Shown: positions 1-6,563 of the stretch, one piece after another
How positions within the stretch are numbered: position 1 is the first letter of the stretch
How the letters are laid out: the number at the start of each line of letters is the position of its first letter
From: CAYGBW01 sp964348185
Lineage (GTDB): Bacteria; Desulfobacterota; BSN033; WVXP01
Length of the DNA: 7,096 nucleotides
Direction: 5' to 3'
NCBI GenBank assembly: GCA_964348185.1
Contig: CAYGBW010000165.1
Location: 1 to 7,096, forward strand
Notes under the pieces: model-generated
What the model was told of the DNA's origin: nothing
Seen by the model: the letters and a program-made list of their open reading frames with translations, nothing else
The model's database searches: none
Made by a program: the position numbers and the translations under genes

Positions 1-689
1 TCCAGCGCCTCTGCCAGTTCCTTGTACCGTTCTCTTATCTTCCCGACCTCCTCATCTCCAAGTGTCCCTGCCTCTTGCATGGCTTCCAGTTCACTCAGAT
101 CCACTGGCTTCCCATCCACAAGGGGAAGCATTGCCGGCCTCGAGTATGGCCCCATCTTAAGCTCGACGAGAGAGAAACCCGAAGCCTTGACGTCCTTCTC
201 AAACCGGTTCCACAGATTGACCTGTTTCCCCTGCCATTGCTCCACCGTCTCCTTTCTCTTTTTCTGATAGGCCTCGCTCTCAAATATGAGAGGGATGTTC
301 CTTTCGAGGCTCTCAATCAGATTCTCCATATCCTTTTTCAACCCGGTCCCTTGCCCCGCCGGAAGGGCGACGATTTTCGGCATGTCCGGATTCCTGAAGT
401 TGTTCACATAGCACAGATCCTCCGGGATTCGATTCGTGGTATCGATCTCTTCGAGAAGCCTCTTGATGGTGGTGTTCCTCCCCGTCCCCACCAGGCCAGT
501 CACAAAAATGTTGTAGCCAAAGCTCTCGATCTCCAGACCCACACGGATGGCCTCCGTTGCTCTCGGTTGACCGAGGATCTCCTGACAGGCCTCCAGATCC
601 TTTGTGCTCTCGAATCCGAGTTCTTCTGGATCGCATCGCCATCGCAAACGATCCACGGGAACCTCCCGGAATTCAGCCTTTTTTGCCAT
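1..689 (-). CDS. Lon-like ATP-dependent protease (AAA_32 type), N-terminal part, cut by window edge
   Basis: Open from an ATG at 689-687 to the left edge, giving 229 complete codons; the gene continues beyond position 1. The start is supported by AAGGAG (699-704) nine bases upstream. The first ~85 residues match the AAA_32/Lon-like protease family as I know it: a CDPEEL segment near residue 19, the helix GQPRATEAIRVGLEI (40-54), then GYNIFVTG running into a P-loop GLVGTGRNT at 65-73. In this family Arg commonly replaces the Walker A Lys, as seen here (R71). Residues 118-180 are charged and helical, fitting the insert that follows the P-loop. The Lon-type Ser-Lys proteolytic domain would lie outside the window, so protease activity is inferred from the family. 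Family members are usually about 800 residues long. It lies downstream of, but separated by a terminator from, the DnaJ-like gene, which points to independent transcription within a protein quality-control cluster. The family call is fairly sure; the substrate is unknown. Confidence 0.85.
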   Translation of the reverse strand, partial: MAKKAEFREVPVDRLRWRCDPEELGFESTKDLEACQEILGQPRATEAIRVGLEIESFGYNIFVTGLVGTGRNTTIKRLLEEIDTTNRIPEDLCYVNNFRNPDMPKIVALPAGQGTGLKKDMENLIESLERNIPLIFESEAYQKKRKETVEQWQGKQVNLWNRFEKDVKASGFSLVELKMGPYSRPAMLPLVDGKPVDLSELEAMQEAGTLGDEEVGKIRERYKELAEAL

Positions 690-721
690 CAAGGGTATCT
701 CCTTTTGGGAATCTGCCTCCC

Positions 722-750
722 ATTGTATCACAAAGGCCTTGCCCCTAGCA
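722..750 (-). promoter_or_regulatory. Candidate promoter of the Lon-like gene (extended -10)
   Basis: On the minus strand, TACAAT (727-722) matches the sigma70 -10 box at 5 of 6 positions and is preceded by TGA, making an extended -10 (TGnTACAAT). The -35 at the 17-base spacing is TGCTAG (750-745), which is poor but tolerable with an extended -10. Transcription would start near 715, some 26 bases before the start codon, leaving the AAGGAG site in the leader. The terminator between the upstream gene and this one makes a separate promoter necessary, which supports the call. Confidence 0.42.
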
Positions 751-803
751 GGATTCGTTTCCGAGTTTTCCCTGGCCAGGTCCTTGTTCTGCTTGAAAAA
801 CTC

Positions 804-828
804 AAAAAAAAAGACCCCTTCGGGCCCT
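804..828 (-). terminator. Rho-independent terminator after the DnaJ-like gene
   Basis: Read on the minus strand, GGGCCC, loop GAAG and GGGTCT form a six-pair stem (two G-U pairs) followed directly by nine T (812-804). It begins 69 bases after the stop codon of the DnaJ-like gene and lies more than 100 bases before the Lon-like start. It should end the ClpX-like/DnaJ-like transcript and insulate the Lon-like gene. Confidence 0.8.
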
Positions 829-896
829 GACTCAAGATCCTAGCTATCTCATCCTTTCTCTACGATCCTCCCTCGCCGTCTGCCTCTGTCGACCGA

Positions 897-1847
897 CTAC
901 AATCCCTCCCTGGCGAGCTGATCGATCAATTCTCTCTGTCTGCCTGTCAGACTCTTGGGAATTCTGACGATCACCTTGACATAGAAATCGCCCTTTCCTC
1001 CCCCTTTCATGTGAGGGATCCCCTCTTTTTTCAGGCGGAGTCGCGTCTGATTCTGGGTTCCAGGGGGGACTTTCACCCGACGCATCCCATCTAGGGTCTT
1101 CACTTCGATGGTTGTCCCGAGGACCGCCTGAGAGAAAGTGATCTCTTTCTCCACGATGATATCGTCCTCTTCCCGCTTAAAGACGGGGTGGTCACCGATT
1201 TGAATCTGAATGAACAGGTCCCCTGCTCTGCTACCCCGCCGACCGGGTTGGCCCTTCCCCACGAGACGCAGCTTTTGGCCAGACCGGATTCCAGGAGGGA
1301 TCTTCACGCTGATCTCTCCGGCACCGGTTCCTCTCCCCAGGGCAAGCCGCCTATCACTTCCCCTGGCCGCCTCCTCAAGAGAGATGGACAGCGTCGTCAC
1401 CAGATCCGCCCCTTTCTGAGGCACGTGCTGCTCGTATTCAGACGACCCCTGTCTGAAAGACTGGCCAAACCCGAAATCCCCGCCAGAGAAATCGCTCCGG
1501 CGCCCCCCCCGCTTGAAACCCCTGCCAAAAAGGGTGCCAAATAGGTCATCGGAAAAGCCCATCTCCCCGAAAATATCCCCGAAGTTGAAGTTACGAAAGA
1601 TGTCCTCCTGGGTGAACCGCTTATTTAAGCCCTCTGCACCAAACGTGTCGTATTGCTGACGTTTTTCCTTGTCGCTCAGAACCGCGTAGGCCTCATTGAT
1701 CGCTTTGAAGCGCTCTTCAGCCTCCTTGTCTCCCTTGTTTCGGTCTGGATGGTACTTGAGGGCCAGCTTCCGATAGGCCTTCTTGATCTCATCTTCTGAG
1801 GCCTTCCGGCTGACCCCCAAGAGCTCATAGTAATCCTGTTTAGCCAT
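897..1847 (-). CDS. DnaJ/CbpA-type J-protein without zinc-finger domain
   Basis: A 316-residue co-chaperone expected to stimulate the ATPase of Hsp70 (DnaK) and hand over unfolded clients in the cytoplasm. Residues 4-70 are a J domain with DYYELLGV at the start and the essential HPD at 33-35 (KYHPDRN). Residues 71-143 form a Gly/Phe-rich linker with repeated FGDIFG/LFGRGF-like segments. From KGADL (145) two beta-sandwich client-binding domains follow, with the family signatures VKIPPGI, GDLFIQIQIGDHPVF and VKVPPGT. There is no CXXCXGXG zinc-binding region and no cysteine at all, so this is the CbpA (class B) type rather than canonical DnaJ. An in-frame ATG at 1877 would add ten residues, but the ATG at 1847 has GGGAG (1856-1860) eight bases upstream and begins the typical MAKQDYYELLG, so I use 1847. 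It lies 118 bases downstream of the ClpX-like gene on the same strand and is followed by a terminator, so the two are probably co-transcribed. The role with DnaK is family knowledge. Confidence 0.93.
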   Translation of the reverse strand: MAKQDYYELLGVSRKASEDEIKKAYRKLALKYHPDRNKGDKEAEERFKAINEAYAVLSDKEKRQQYDTFGAEGLNKRFTQEDIFRNFNFGDIFGEMGFSDDLFGTLFGRGFKRGGRRSDFSGGDFGFGQSFRQGSSEYEQHVPQKGADLVTTLSISLEEAARGSDRRLALGRGTGAGEISVKIPPGIRSGQKLRLVGKGQPGRRGSRAGDLFIQIQIGDHPVFKREEDDIIVEKEITFSQAVLGTTIEVKTLDGMRRVKVPPGTQNQTRLRLKKEGIPHMKGGGKGDFYVKVIVRIPKSLTGRQRELIDQLAREGL

Positions 1848-1878
1848 GTCGTTGGCTCCCTGCAATGATGCGATCAAC

Positions 1879-1925
1879 GGACCGAGCAGGGCTGCACCCT
1901 CTCGATCCTCGGTCTCGGTCGGTCC
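1879..1925 (-). other. Inverted repeat / hairpin in the leader of the DnaJ-like gene
   Basis: The 118-base gap between the ClpX-like stop and the DnaJ-like start holds a seven-base perfect inverted repeat, GGACCGA (1879-1885) with TCGGTCC (1919-1925), enclosing a small hairpin AGGG-CTGCA-CCCT (1888-1900). An alternative seven-pair register, GACCGAG with CTCGGTC (1914-1920), competes with it. No T-run follows, so it is not an intrinsic terminator. It could be an RNA processing or stability element between the two cistrons. I see no convincing promoter in this gap. Confidence 0.4.
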
Positions 1926-1965
1926 AATGAGTGCTCAGAGGTTTCCAAGCGAGGTGGGTGCGGCC

Positions 1966-3741
1966 TCAGTCCCTTAGAGTCCTATACGTCTCCTGAATCA
2001 GCCGGTTGAGGAAATCTTCGGGTTCGTCCACCGCCTCTCGGGTAAGCACGAATTCCTGCATACCGGTCTTGTCCCGGATTAGCTTCAGGCCGTGTTCATA
2101 ATTCTGGGAGAACCGCTCACAGATGGCCGACACCTCGACCGCCTCGTCCAGGACAAGCTCGGTGATTCTATCGACTGCTGCCTCATCGAATTCAATCTGG
2201 ATGTTATGCCTTTCGCCGAACTGCCGCTCATACACGTGGATCTGGTTCGAGATCCACACCGCCTCCTCGTACACGGATTGAATGTCCAGAGCCTTGTGGA
2301 TCACCTGGCTCGCAATCAAATCAATACGACTGTCCCCAAAAACCACACCGTAGCGGGCCAAGAAATCCTTCTGGCGCTTTCGAATCAGTTCCTTGACCCC
2401 CTCCTTCTCTTCCAGGGCAACCTGTTCAAAAAGCTTCCCCATCTCGGTTTCATTAACACCAGCCACCAGCTTTTCCAATTCTCCCCGCGGGTTATCCACC
2501 ATGGCCTGCGTCACCACAAATCGAGGGATGTTTGTGGATGGCAGCCGCTTCTCAAATTTAAGGAGGACTTTTTCGACAGCACTCACCAGGCCCCGGGCTC
2601 CGGTCCTTTCCTCAAATGCCCGTTCTGCTAATGCACGGAGGCTTTTGTCTTCAAAAAGGACATCAATCCCGTACGACTTGAAATCACGCTTCTTCCCTAT
2701 GATTATCGGGTTGTTGGGATTCTTCAGGATGTGATAGAGATCATCGACCTCTAGGCGATCAAAGACCACGGTCACCGGAAGCCTTCCGATGAACTCAGAC
2801 TCGAATCCGTAGCCGATCAGGTCTTCTGCCCTGACCTCTTTGAGATAGGCCGTCCGCTCATCCTTAGATTTAATCTCGGCACCAAACCCAATTCCTTCCC
2901 TGTTCAGCCGCTTCTTTATGTTATCTTCCAGACCGCCAAAGGCACCACTCATGATGAACAGGATGCTTCGAGTATTGACTGTCTTTTTGCGACGCTTGCC
3001 TGTCTTTCGGTATTGCTCGATGGCCTCGAGCTGCGAAATCGGGTCATGGGCCACCCTAAGGTCAACCTCTGTCTCTTCCATGGGCTTGAGCAGTGCCCGC
3101 TGGACTCCGGTTCTAGAGACATCTGGCCCGATGAGATTGTTGGATGAGGCGATCTTGTCGACCTCGTCGAGATAGACAATTCCGTACTCGGCGAGCTTGA
3201 TGTCGCCGTCTGCCTCATGAACCAGGTCGCGGATGAGGTCATCCACATCGCCGCCGACGTATCCGGTCTCGCTGAACTTTGTTGCATCTCCCTTAACAAA
3301 AGGGACGCCGATCTTATTGGCGATCAGCTTGATCAAATACGTTTTTCCGACCCCGGTGGGCCCGATCATGAGAATATTGTTTTTGATTCGCCCCACTTCT
3401 TTCCGGTTCTTTTTCTTTGAATGTTCCTGATACTTCACCCGATTGAAGTGGGTGCAGATCTTGGTGGCTAGGATCTCCTTGGCCTCATCCTGCTTGATGA
3501 CGAACTCATTGAGGTAGCCCTCCAGTTCCTCGGGTTTCATATCAAAATTGATTCGCAGGGGCTTCTTTTCCGATTTATCAATCTCATCCTTGCTCGTCCG
3601 ATCTCTGTCGGTCTTCGGAAAGAGCATGGGCACGACGAGTTTGACTCTGTCACCGTACTTCTTGCCGAGATACTCGTTCAACTCCTTTTCCAATTCCTTC
3701 TGATCGGGAATCTTTCCGTCTCGAACCTCATCATCATCCAT
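1966..3741 (-). CDS. ClpX-like AAA+ unfoldase with novel N-terminus and duplicated C-terminal lid
   Basis: A 591-residue AAA+ ATPase of the ClpX group. Visible motifs are Walker A GPTGVGKT (127-134), pore loop GYVG (160-163), Walker B IVYLDEVDK (188-196), a basic KRRKK segment at the RKH-loop position, the ClpP-docking IGFGA loop (284-288), EFIGRLP with the arginine finger (R320), and sensor 2 GARG (381-384). These predict ATP-driven unfolding and probable docking on ClpP in the cytoplasm. It lacks the Cys4 zinc-binding domain of true ClpX; the first ~75 residues are a charged, Glu/Lys-rich segment instead. It is also ~165 residues longer than ClpX: residues 512-582 resemble the small lid domain at 358-426. 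The reading frame is open up to 4125, but that stretch is Arg/Pro-rich, overlaps the divergent transporter gene and is not coding. An ATG at 3771 lies at or before the predicted transcription start (~3765), so I choose the ATG at 3741, which has AGGATAGGG six bases upstream. It is the first gene of a probable operon with the DnaJ-like gene. Protease partnership is inferred. Confidence 0.88.
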   Translation of the reverse strand: MDDDEVRDGKIPDQKELEKELNEYLGKKYGDRVKLVVPMLFPKTDRDRTSKDEIDKSEKKPLRINFDMKPEELEGYLNEFVIKQDEAKEILATKICTHFNRVKYQEHSKKKNRKEVGRIKNNILMIGPTGVGKTYLIKLIANKIGVPFVKGDATKFSETGYVGGDVDDLIRDLVHEADGDIKLAEYGIVYLDEVDKIASSNNLIGPDVSRTGVQRALLKPMEETEVDLRVAHDPISQLEAIEQYRKTGKRRKKTVNTRSILFIMSGAFGGLEDNIKKRLNREGIGFGAEIKSKDERTAYLKEVRAEDLIGYGFESEFIGRLPVTVVFDRLEVDDLYHILKNPNNPIIIGKKRDFKSYGIDVLFEDKSLRALAERAFEERTGARGLVSAVEKVLLKFEKRLPSTNIPRFVVTQAMVDNPRGELEKLVAGVNETEMGKLFEQVALEEKEGVKELIRKRQKDFLARYGVVFGDSRIDLIASQVIHKALDIQSVYEEAVWISNQIHVYERQFGERHNIQIEFDEAAVDRITELVLDEAVEVSAICERFSQNYEHGLKLIRDKTGMQEFVLTREAVDEPEDFLNRLIQETYRTLRD

Positions 3742-3771
3742 GGCTGTCCCTATCCTCACAGAATTATTCAT

Positions 3772-3800
3772 AGTATAAACCTTCACCGGGAGATTTTCAA
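3772..3800 (-). promoter_or_regulatory. Promoter of the ClpX-like/DnaJ-like operon
   Basis: On the minus strand, TTGAAA (3800-3795), a spacer of exactly 17 bases and TATACT (3777-3772) match sigma70 consensus at 5 of 6 and 5 of 6 positions. The predicted start is an A at about 3765. That gives a 24-base leader containing AGGATAGGG before the ATG at 3741 and rules out the upstream in-frame ATG at 3771. With the preceding C, the -35 reads CTTGAAA, identical to the sigma32 -35 consensus. No CCCCAT-type -10 is present at heat-shock spacing, so heat control is only a possibility. Confidence 0.72.
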
Positions 3801-3835
3801 GGAAATGGAGACTCGGCCAACCTGTCTCAAGGTTG

Positions 3836-3864
3836 TTGATTCCAGGGATGGCTTCGGTTACTAT
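3836..3864 (+). promoter_or_regulatory. Candidate promoter of the EamA transporter gene
   Basis: TTGATT (3836-3841), a 17-base spacer and TACTAT (3859-3864) give a moderate sigma70 match, 4 of 6 in each box. The predicted start at about 3871 leaves a leader of some 23 bases containing GGGAG (3881-3885). It faces away from the ClpX-like promoter in the same 152 bp divergent region; the two sets of boxes do not overlap. Confidence 0.4.
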
Positions 3865-3893
3865 TCTCAGATCCACCCCTGGGAGATCTTTTG

Positions 3894-4790
3894 ATGTCGC
3901 CCGTAGCCGTTGTCCTTGTGCTGCTCTCTGCCCTGATCCATGTGGGATGGAATCTCCAAATAAAATCGAGTGCCAATCCCAAATCCTTCGCCCTGGTCCA
4001 GGGGGTTCTGCTCGTCGGCATCGGTGCCATTGCCCTCCCGGCCATCCCGCTCCGTTCGATTGCCGGAGACGTTTGGATTTACGTCGCCTTATCGGGCGCA
4101 ATCCACATGATCTACACCCTGGCACTCAGCACGGCCTACGAGACGGGCGATATTTCGTACGTGTATCCCATTTCCCGGTCTGCCCCGGCCTTTGTGCCCA
4201 TTGCCGCCTTTTTTGTACTTGGGGAGGGGATATCCTTACAGGGTGCCTTGGGTATCGCGATCGTGGTCGCCTGTGTGTTTTTGATACAGGTGCGAGGAGA
4301 AGCTCGTTCTGAACTCCAGCGTCTCTTGACATCCGTAAAACAGAAGGACAGTCGCTGGGCTTTCATCACCCTGGCATCTGTGGTCGCATACACCCTTGTC
4401 GACAAGGCCGGCATGGTTGCATTCAACCGCGTCGGAGAGATCTCCCACGGTCTGCGTGGGCCCGTCTACTTTTTGCTCCAGAACTTTCCTCGCATCCTGC
4501 TCTTTTGGATCTACCTGGCTTGCCGTCATGAGGTGAAGATCGGTCCCATGTGGAAGGCTCAATGGCACAGTGCGTTAGCGGCGGCATTTGGCATGATGGC
4601 ATCCTACAGCTTGATCCTCCACGTCATGCAGGCGGAAACCGTCAGTTACATCGTTACCCTGCGACAGTCCAGCGTTCTTCTGGCCGTCCTGGTCGGCTGG
4701 CGAGCGCTGAGAGAGCAGCATGGGGGGCGTCGACTCATCGCTGGAGCCGGGATGTTCCTCGGCTTTTTTCTCGTTGCCACCGCTAAATGA
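3894..4790 (+). CDS. EamA/DMT-family membrane transporter
   Basis: A 298-residue, very hydrophobic inner-membrane protein of the drug/metabolite transporter superfamily. It has the usual two EamA halves, about five membrane helices each. The first half runs over residues 1-130 and includes VALSGAIHMIYTLALSTAY and the family-typical YVYPISRSAPAFVPIAAF followed by GEGISLQGALGIAIVVACVFLI. A charged cytoplasmic linker (about 130-152, with RGEARSELQR and KQKDSR) separates it from the second half, which ends GWRALREQHGGRRLIAGAGMFLGFFLVATAK, the usual EamA C-terminal pattern. The TTG at 3891 directly precedes the ATG at 3894. The ATG is preferred because GGGAG lies eight bases upstream. The substrate cannot be read from the sequence: family members export amino acids, metabolites or drugs. 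It is divergent from the ClpX-like gene and stands alone; no clear terminator follows. Confidence 0.88.
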   Translation: MSPVAVVLVLLSALIHVGWNLQIKSSANPKSFALVQGVLLVGIGAIALPAIPLRSIAGDVWIYVALSGAIHMIYTLALSTAYETGDISYVYPISRSAPAFVPIAAFFVLGEGISLQGALGIAIVVACVFLIQVRGEARSELQRLLTSVKQKDSRWAFITLASVVAYTLVDKAGMVAFNRVGEISHGLRGPVYFLLQNFPRILLFWIYLACRHEVKIGPMWKAQWHSALAAAFGMMASYSLILHVMQAETVSYIVTLRQSSVLLAVLVGWRALREQHGGRRLIAGAGMFLGFFLVATAK

Positions 4791-4977
4791 GATAGCAACA
4801 TTCAGGAAGAAATGATATGTATTGATTCTAAAAATCTCGACCCAAACACAGGAGTTCTTCGAATCTGGCGCATTGTTCCACCATTCTCTCCGAGTTGAAG
4901 GCTAAGATTCCATCATTTGAGGCAATCGTCTCTTAGTACAAAACTTCTTTCTATTCTGAGAAGAAGTTAAAAACATG
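4791..4977. other. Gene-free stretch after the transporter, with an 8 bp hairpin
   Basis: No coding frame here looks genuine. The one clear structure is a perfect inverted repeat AACTTCTT (4942-4949) with AAGAAGTT (4961-4968) and an 11-base loop, extendable by two pairs past a one-base bulge. It is AT-rich and lacks a T-run on the plus strand. On the minus strand it is followed only by TTGT, so it is at best a weak terminator. It ends nine bases before the 140 bp repeat. Confidence 0.5.
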
Positions 4978-5117
4978 AAATCCGAATTTCGAATCTCGAA
5001 ACAAATCCAAAATCCGAATTCATCAATGACCGAAACAAGTGGCATGGGAGTCGTTTCCAGTTTCGGATTTTGGTCATTCGAATTTCTTTCGGATTTCGGG
5101 TTTCGATATTCGGATTT
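4978..5117. repeat. 140 bp AATCCGAA-rich interspersed element with terminal inverted repeats
   Basis: The 24-base ends, 4978-5001 and 5094-5117 (reverse complemented), match at 21 of 24 positions; both start AAATCCGAAT. Between them the words AATCCGAA, ATTCGAA and GACCGAAAC recur in both orientations, so the element can fold back on itself along most of its length. Base composition is clearly more AT-rich than the flanking genes. It opens chance reading frames on both strands (SEFRISKQIQNPNSS on plus, NSNDQNPKLE on minus), of a kind I recall as spurious 'hypothetical proteins' in deltaproteobacterial and some other environmental genomes. It encodes no transposase. A MITE-like or REP-like non-autonomous repeat is the best description. 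I could not identify target-site duplications. Confidence 0.7.
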
Positions 5118-5234
5118 GGTTGCCGCCGGAAGCCGCTTTAGAAAAACAGGGCGTCTTTCTTTTGCCGCAGTCCCATCAAGCTGGCATAGACTCCTGGGAC
5201 CCCGGGCGTTGAAACCATAGGGAAAGGATAGACT

Positions 5235-6563
5235 ATGGAGAAAAAACCGCTGATCACGACCGAACTTCCTGGCCCTCGTGCCAGAGACCTCTTGGAGAAA
5301 AACACACGATACCGCTACCCGAAGGGTCCCTTTACGTTCGACTTTGTGGCTGAAAGGGCTGAAGGGGCATTCATCGAGGATGTCGATGGCAACCGCTTTC
5401 TGGATTTCATGGGGGGCATCGCCGTCCTCAGCACTGGCTCGTGTCACCCCAGGGTGGTCGAAGCGCTGGAGGGACAACTCAAAGAGTTCCTCCACGTCGG
5501 CCCGACCTTCTTTTTTGATGCCGAGATTCGCCTGTCCGAGAGAATCTCAGGCCTGGCCCCCGGGGAAGCCCCCAAAAGGGTGTTTCTTGGAAACTCAGGA
5601 ACGGAGGCGATTGAGGCGGCGATAAAAGCGGCGCGGCACAAGACCAGGAGACCCGGCGTCATCTCCTTCATCGGTTCGTTCCATGGAAGAACCCTGGGGG
5701 CTATGTCCCTCAGTGCCAGCAAGATTACCCACAAGAAATTCATGGGCCCTCTGCTCCCTGAAGTCCACTTTGCCCATTATCCATATTGTTACCGGTGTCC
5801 TTTTCACCTAGAGTATGGACAATGCGGTATCTATTGTGTCACGTACATTCGGGAAGTCCTCTTTCAGAAGATCATTGCACCGGAAGACGTGGCAGCCGTT
5901 TTTGTGGAACCCCTTCAGGGTGAGGGAGGCTACATTGTCCCTCCCCCGGAGTTCCTACCCGCCCTGAGGAAGATCACCGAGGAGTTTGAGATCCTTCTTG
6001 TTGCCGACGAAATCCAAACGGGATGCGGCCGAACAGGCAAATTCTTCGCGGTGGAACACTGGCAGATCGAGCCGGACATCCTTACGCTGGCCAAGGGAAT
6101 CGCCTCGGGATTGCCGATCGGGGTCATGGTGGCCAGAGACGATGTGCTTACTTGGGAACCAGGAGCCCATGGCACGACCTTTGGGGGGAATCCCCTCTCC
6201 TGCGTGGCGGCCCTGGAGACGATTGACCTGTTGCAAAATGGCCTCGTCGACAATGCGGCTCAGGTAGGGTCGTGGATGCTCGATCAGTTGAACCAGTTCA
6301 AAGAGCAATCCGGAATCATCGGAGACGTGCGGGGAAAGGGGCTGATGATCGGCATCGAAATCGTAGAGGACGAAAAGACAAAGGCCGTTGATCCTGACAG
6401 GCGCAACAGTATCATTAAGAAGGCCTACAGCAAGGGATTGCTTCTCCTCGAGTGTGGCCCCAGCAGCATTCGGTTATGCCCACCCCTTGTTTTGAGTCAG
6501 GAAGAGGCCGAGATGGGACTTTCGATTCTCAGGGAGTCGATCGAGGAAGCATCCCCTTCGTAG
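5235..6563 (+). CDS. Class III PLP aminotransferase (acetylornithine / 4-aminobutyrate aminotransferase family)
   Basis: A 442-residue, fold-type I, PLP-dependent cytoplasmic enzyme that moves an amino group, usually to 2-oxoglutarate; some relatives are amino-acid racemases. Motifs in order: DVDGNRFLDFMGGIAV (49-64), phosphate-binding SGTEA (121-125), FHGRT (149-153), EPLQGEGGY (225-233), cofactor-holding D258 in ADEIQTGCGRTG, Schiff-base K287 in LAKGIASGLP, and TTFGGNP (314-320) that reaches the PLP of the partner subunit. The length is normal for the family. Residues 184-201 carry C-x2-C-x8-C-x3-C (C185, C188, C197, C201), which I recall from a subgroup annotated as acetylornithine aminotransferase family or 4-aminobutyrate aminotransferase. 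The ATG has AAAGGA six bases upstream. A weak promoter may lie at 5162-5190 (TTGCCG, 17 bases, CATAGA), but I do not rely on it. No biosynthetic partner gene is adjacent, so the substrate (GABA, ornithine derivative or other omega-amino acid) is undecided. Confidence 0.93.
   Translation: MEKKPLITTELPGPRARDLLEKNTRYRYPKGPFTFDFVAERAEGAFIEDVDGNRFLDFMGGIAVLSTGSCHPRVVEALEGQLKEFLHVGPTFFFDAEIRLSERISGLAPGEAPKRVFLGNSGTEAIEAAIKAARHKTRRPGVISFIGSFHGRTLGAMSLSASKITHKKFMGPLLPEVHFAHYPYCYRCPFHLEYGQCGIYCVTYIREVLFQKIIAPEDVAAVFVEPLQGEGGYIVPPPEFLPALRKITEEFEILLVADEIQTGCGRTGKFFAVEHWQIEPDILTLAKGIASGLPIGVMVARDDVLTWEPGAHGTTFGGNPLSCVAALETIDLLQNGLVDNAAQVGSWMLDQLNQFKEQSGIIGDVRGKGLMIGIEIVEDEKTKAVDPDRRNSIIKKAYSKGLLLLECGPSSIRLCPPLVLSQEEAEMGLSILRESIEEASPS

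Noticed and set aside
95..316. Possible frameshift and early TGA in the Lon-like gene near position 97
   Set aside because: This came from a misread of one base at 121-130. Read correctly, the frame passes through PLVDGKPVDLSELEAM and stays open to the window edge; the short frame ending at 95 is a shadow.
1188..1544. 118-residue plus-strand frame opposite the DnaJ-like gene
   Set aside because: Antisense to a gene with complete domain signatures; Pro/Arg-rich composition typical of shadows.
3742..4125. N-terminal extension of the ClpX-like frame by 128 codons
   Set aside because: The extra residues are Arg/Pro/Trp-rich, overlap the divergent EamA gene on the other strand, and lie upstream of the well-matched promoter at 3772-3800.
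4902..5495. 197-residue minus-strand frame across the repeat and the aminotransferase start
   Set aside because: Antisense to the clear aminotransferase coding region and built partly from the inverted-repeat element; no ribosome-binding site or family resemblance.
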